Part shown: piece after piece, positions 60,938-64,000 of the stretch
Position numbering within the stretch: the first letter of the stretch is position 1
How the letters are laid out: each line of letters starts with the position of its first letter
Made by a program: the position numbers and the translations under genes
Assembly (NCBI GenBank): GCA_013397935.1
Contig: VZRN01005622.1
Coordinates: 5,534,342-5,598,341 of the forward strand
DNA: 64,000 bases
Direction of reading: 5' to 3'
Source: Dasyornis broadbenti
Lineage: Eukaryota; Chordata; Aves; Passeriformes; Dasyornithidae
Notes under the pieces: generated by a model
The model's input: only the letters and a program-made list of their open reading frames with translations
What the model was told of the DNA's origin: nothing
Databases searched by the model: none

Positions 60938-63716
60938 GATGGCAGCTGTTAATAGGTTCTGCTTGCTACCTGGATACTAATTATGCCTTTATTTCACAAA
61001 TATTCTGCTTTTCTGATTTTAAGAATTTGATTTTTTTTCTGCCTTTGATTGTTTTCTAGGTTGGTTATTTTCTTATTGATATTGCCCCTGTTCATCATTG
61101 TGGTTATTTAATTGATTGTTTACATATCTTCTAAGAGGTACAGAGATCATTATCTTTTATAGTGTGCAGTGAGTTTTGCTTTGGTGTTTTCTGCTCTGGG
61201 TAGAAATTCCCATTTTCTGTTTCTCACTACCCCATGATTCTTGTATCATAACCCGGTTCGATAACTGGGTGACACTCCCTAGTCGTGTGCATCTTCTCTT
61301 AATAATCTCCTATGCTCAGGCCATAAAAACTAATGAAAAAAAAAAAAACTGTTTACCAGTAGAATAATTCTGGGTGAACAGATCTCAATTTGGATTCCAA
61401 GAAATGCACAGAAGTACTCTTCTCCCCTCATGCCTTCATAATAGCAGCTCACATTGCAATCACAGCAAAGATTCACAATGACGATTTCTCTTTGACAGAA
61501 ACAAGCCAGGAACTGGCATTAGGAGAGCAAGATGCACTCTGTAGTCCCCAATTCCAGTCACAGCATGGCAAACACTCAGCCTGTGCAAATCAAGTCATAT
61601 TGATATCAGTATGAAAATAATCCTTTTGAGCCAGATACATAGCTAAATGACAAGTAATCTTTGCTGCTAAGCTTACTCAGAATCATTCAGATTTATACCT
61701 AGTGGTGAATAAATATTGTGTATTAATGTCAAGTTGTGCAAGCAGGGCAAGCGTGTAGCTTCTCTACCACTCTTTGATCTCAGATTTTTTTGGTCTTGTC
61801 TAGGTCTGTCTCTGTCTACAAACCTCTTGGGGTCAGAGACTCTGCTGCTCAGATATTGTCGATCTGCTTTGGTGTGGGATCACCCTGAGGCTCGAGTTAC
61901 GGGAGCTAATAGCATTATCACATAGTTCAGGAAAAACGTTTCCCACCCAAATGATTTTAAACAGTTAGACCTGTTATGCCGTGTACTTTCTCACTTGTAT
62001 GAGTCACCTAGCAGAGATATCAAAGCAGTCTTAGAAGACAATCCTCTACTTAGTTTCAGCAGAACTTGAGCTCCTGTGGATTATCATTGATTACTGCTGA
62101 TGGTGATTACCATTACTTTTTGACATTTTGGTATTTGACTTTTTTTTCTTTTTTTCTTTTTTCTTTTTTTTAAATTTAGTAATCATGGAAACAAGTTTAT
62201 TTCATCCCTAGTGAATGCTTGAAGAATGTCTATGTTGCTTTTACTTTCTAGTCTTATGGCACTTCTGCATTAACATAGGCAGATTTTTATGGTCTTCACT
62301 GTTTTGAAGCTGAAATAGAGTTTAATAACATGAATAAAGCTTGTTTAAAAAGAAATGGATTTGGGCATTTTAAAATACCCAATTATTTTATTTCTAGCTG
62401 TTCTGTGAAGGCCTGATACCCTCAATAAAACACAGACAATAACACAGAAGTCAAATCAAAGTAAAGTATACCTGTGTAAGTCTGTGGAATTTGAGCCAAA
62501 TTCATCTCTGGTAATATTGAATAGAAGGTTCCAGGTGGAAATGTTGGTAGAGGGTTAGCTGCATAAAATAAGAAAAATTGTAAGATTATCTATTGGATTT
62601 TTGGTGGAAGTTCTATTTAATGCTCTGTTAGATAATTATAAAACAGCCATGAGCTCCTATGTCATCTGACAACCTGGAAGCCTTAGAAATCATGAGCAGC
62701 CAGCACCATCCATGACACTGACATTGCCTGCAGGAAATGAGGCTGAGTACAGCTGCAGCCTGGAACCCCAGTGCTCAGGTAGCTCTGTAAGTGTTTCCAG
62801 CTTTCATTTTCTAACAGCGGTAGGGTGCAGCAGTACAAGATTTGTGTCTTGGTGCCCTAAGCCTGGTTGTATGGAGGGACTTGGCTTCCGTTCTGAGGTG
62901 TGCAGGGTAGGCAGGAATGAAGGCACAGCGCGTGCAACCCATTGGTTAATTATCATATCAGAAATATGGGGGTAGCTGTGTGGGGGGATTTAGCTGCGTG
63001 GGGTCCCATTAATGTCAGCATCATGTGGCTGAATCCCCTCTATGTCATTTCAAATGTTTACCCTACAGCGAGCAATTGAGTCTGATGATATGGTTGTACT
63101 GACTAGTGCTCGCTCATTCTTGCTTTCTGGTGGTGCAGTTCTACGGATTTTTTGTGCCACGGTATTATTTTAAGTGGTTGAAGTTACTGTATTATTAGCA
63201 GAACAATGGCACTGTCATGATTTTCTTTATGGATTCTGCCTTTCAAGTTTCATAACCCAGCTGTAAAAATTTGCTCCAGGTGCAGGTTTGGTGTATTGTA
63301 TGAATTAATGATCAAGTAATAGTTTTATTTGTTCTGCAGAAAAGTTGAACTGTGAATTTCCCATAGGTGGATGAACACTCATCTAGTGGGTGGTGATCAA
63401 GACAGAGGAGGTTTGTATATCTTCGTACTTTTTCCAGCTTACGTGCACAGGTAAGCTTTTAACTTAGGCACAAATGTGAGAGAAGCCACTACGAGAGAAT
63501 TTCCAGAACACTGAATAAACTGCAGAGATCTCCACTGCATTTTGTATCCCAGCTCCTTTAACTCCTCCTAGGGAAAGAGCTGCCACAGACTTAGCTAGCA
63601 AAATATTTCTGTGCCCTTGAACATCGTAGCAGCAACATCAAAGAATCTTTTTGCACCCATGGCGGCAAGTTCTTCTCTGTTGAAAGAGGGATGTGTGAAT
63701 GTATCCCCCACCAGGC
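60938..63716. other. Intergenic, no gene seen
   Basis: AT-rich, with a T-rich stretch at about 62139-62172. The 87-codon frame at 62712-62975 and others have no recognisable domain. Confidence 0.7.
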
Positions 63717-63850
63717 TAAAAAAAGAAGAGAATGCAACAAAAAGAGAATGAGGATGTGAAGGAGAAAGGATGAGAAAGGATGAGAAAGGGGGACAGAAGG
63801 GAAAGACGAAAAGTGGGGGCAAAAGAGCAAGAGCAAAGGAAAGGAAGAAA
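63717..63850. repeat. Polypurine (GA-rich) tract
   Basis: Over about 134 bases the plus strand is almost entirely A and G, with a short tandem GGATGAGAAA motif near 63768-63788. Serine/phenylalanine/leucine-rich minus-strand frames across it are products of the composition. Confidence 0.85.
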
Positions 63851-64000
63851 CTTCTCTGTCCATAAGATTTGAAGATAACTCTGCCATGTACTGGAGGAGG
63901 CAAGGTCTAACCTAGTTAGCAGTGACCCTATCACTTCTGCATTCTTCATTTAAGAGGCAATTACAGAAAATGTCCCAATGGGTTGGTCTGCCTCGTGCAC
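63851..64000. other. Window end, intergenic
   Basis: Short remainder with no recognisable feature. Confidence 0.7.

Noticed and set aside
1..64000. CRISPR arrays, bacterial operons, tRNA or rRNA genes
   Set aside because: No direct-repeat/spacer pattern, no operon structure, and no tRNA or rRNA signature was seen on either strand. All tandem repeats are simple microsatellites.

Overview
This window is vertebrate, almost certainly bird, nuclear DNA. It is AT-rich, the coding exons are short and separated by kilobase introns with GT...AG ends, and it carries CR1 LINE fragments and fragments matching a bird ERVL-type LTR. There is no bacterial-style gene organisation.

Positions 57-46782 hold the 3' half of one plus-strand gene, ROBO1, the axon-guidance receptor for SLIT ligands. 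I assembled fifteen coding exons by hand. Their phases join without a break into 884 residues (the first split with an upstream exon) and a TGA stop at 46780-46782. The exons encode the last fibronectin type III domain, the juxtamembrane stalk, the single membrane helix (about 11168-11230) and the whole cytoplasmic tail. The tail carries the PYATTQ tyrosine motif, the LLPPPP Ena/VASP-type motif, two further polyproline blocks and an acidic, serine-rich C-terminus ending in ETES. The long tail after the second polyproline block and the C-terminus separate ROBO1 from its paralogue ROBO2. A 3' UTR follows from 46783 to roughly 48.07 kb.

The introns contain microsatellites, one apparent CR1 copy split by about 1.5 kb, two short LTR fragments and two fold-back elements. 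I recognise no gene inside them.

From about 48.1 kb to the end the sequence looks intergenic. It contains a GC-richer block (49.2-49.7 kb), a decayed coding-like segment that resembles a processed pseudogene (51.48-51.90 kb), a compound GATA/GACA microsatellite (52.9 kb), an old CR1 reverse-transcriptase remnant (55.67-56.0 kb), a long GATATA hexanucleotide array (60.8 kb) and a polypurine tract (63.7 kb).

I found no clearly new biological system. The most useful points are the in-frame 27-base microexon beside the membrane exon, the run of phase-1 symmetric cassette exons in the tail, the CpG-dense and diverged polyproline exon at 44.4-44.7 kb, the unidentified pseudogene, and the repeat structures.
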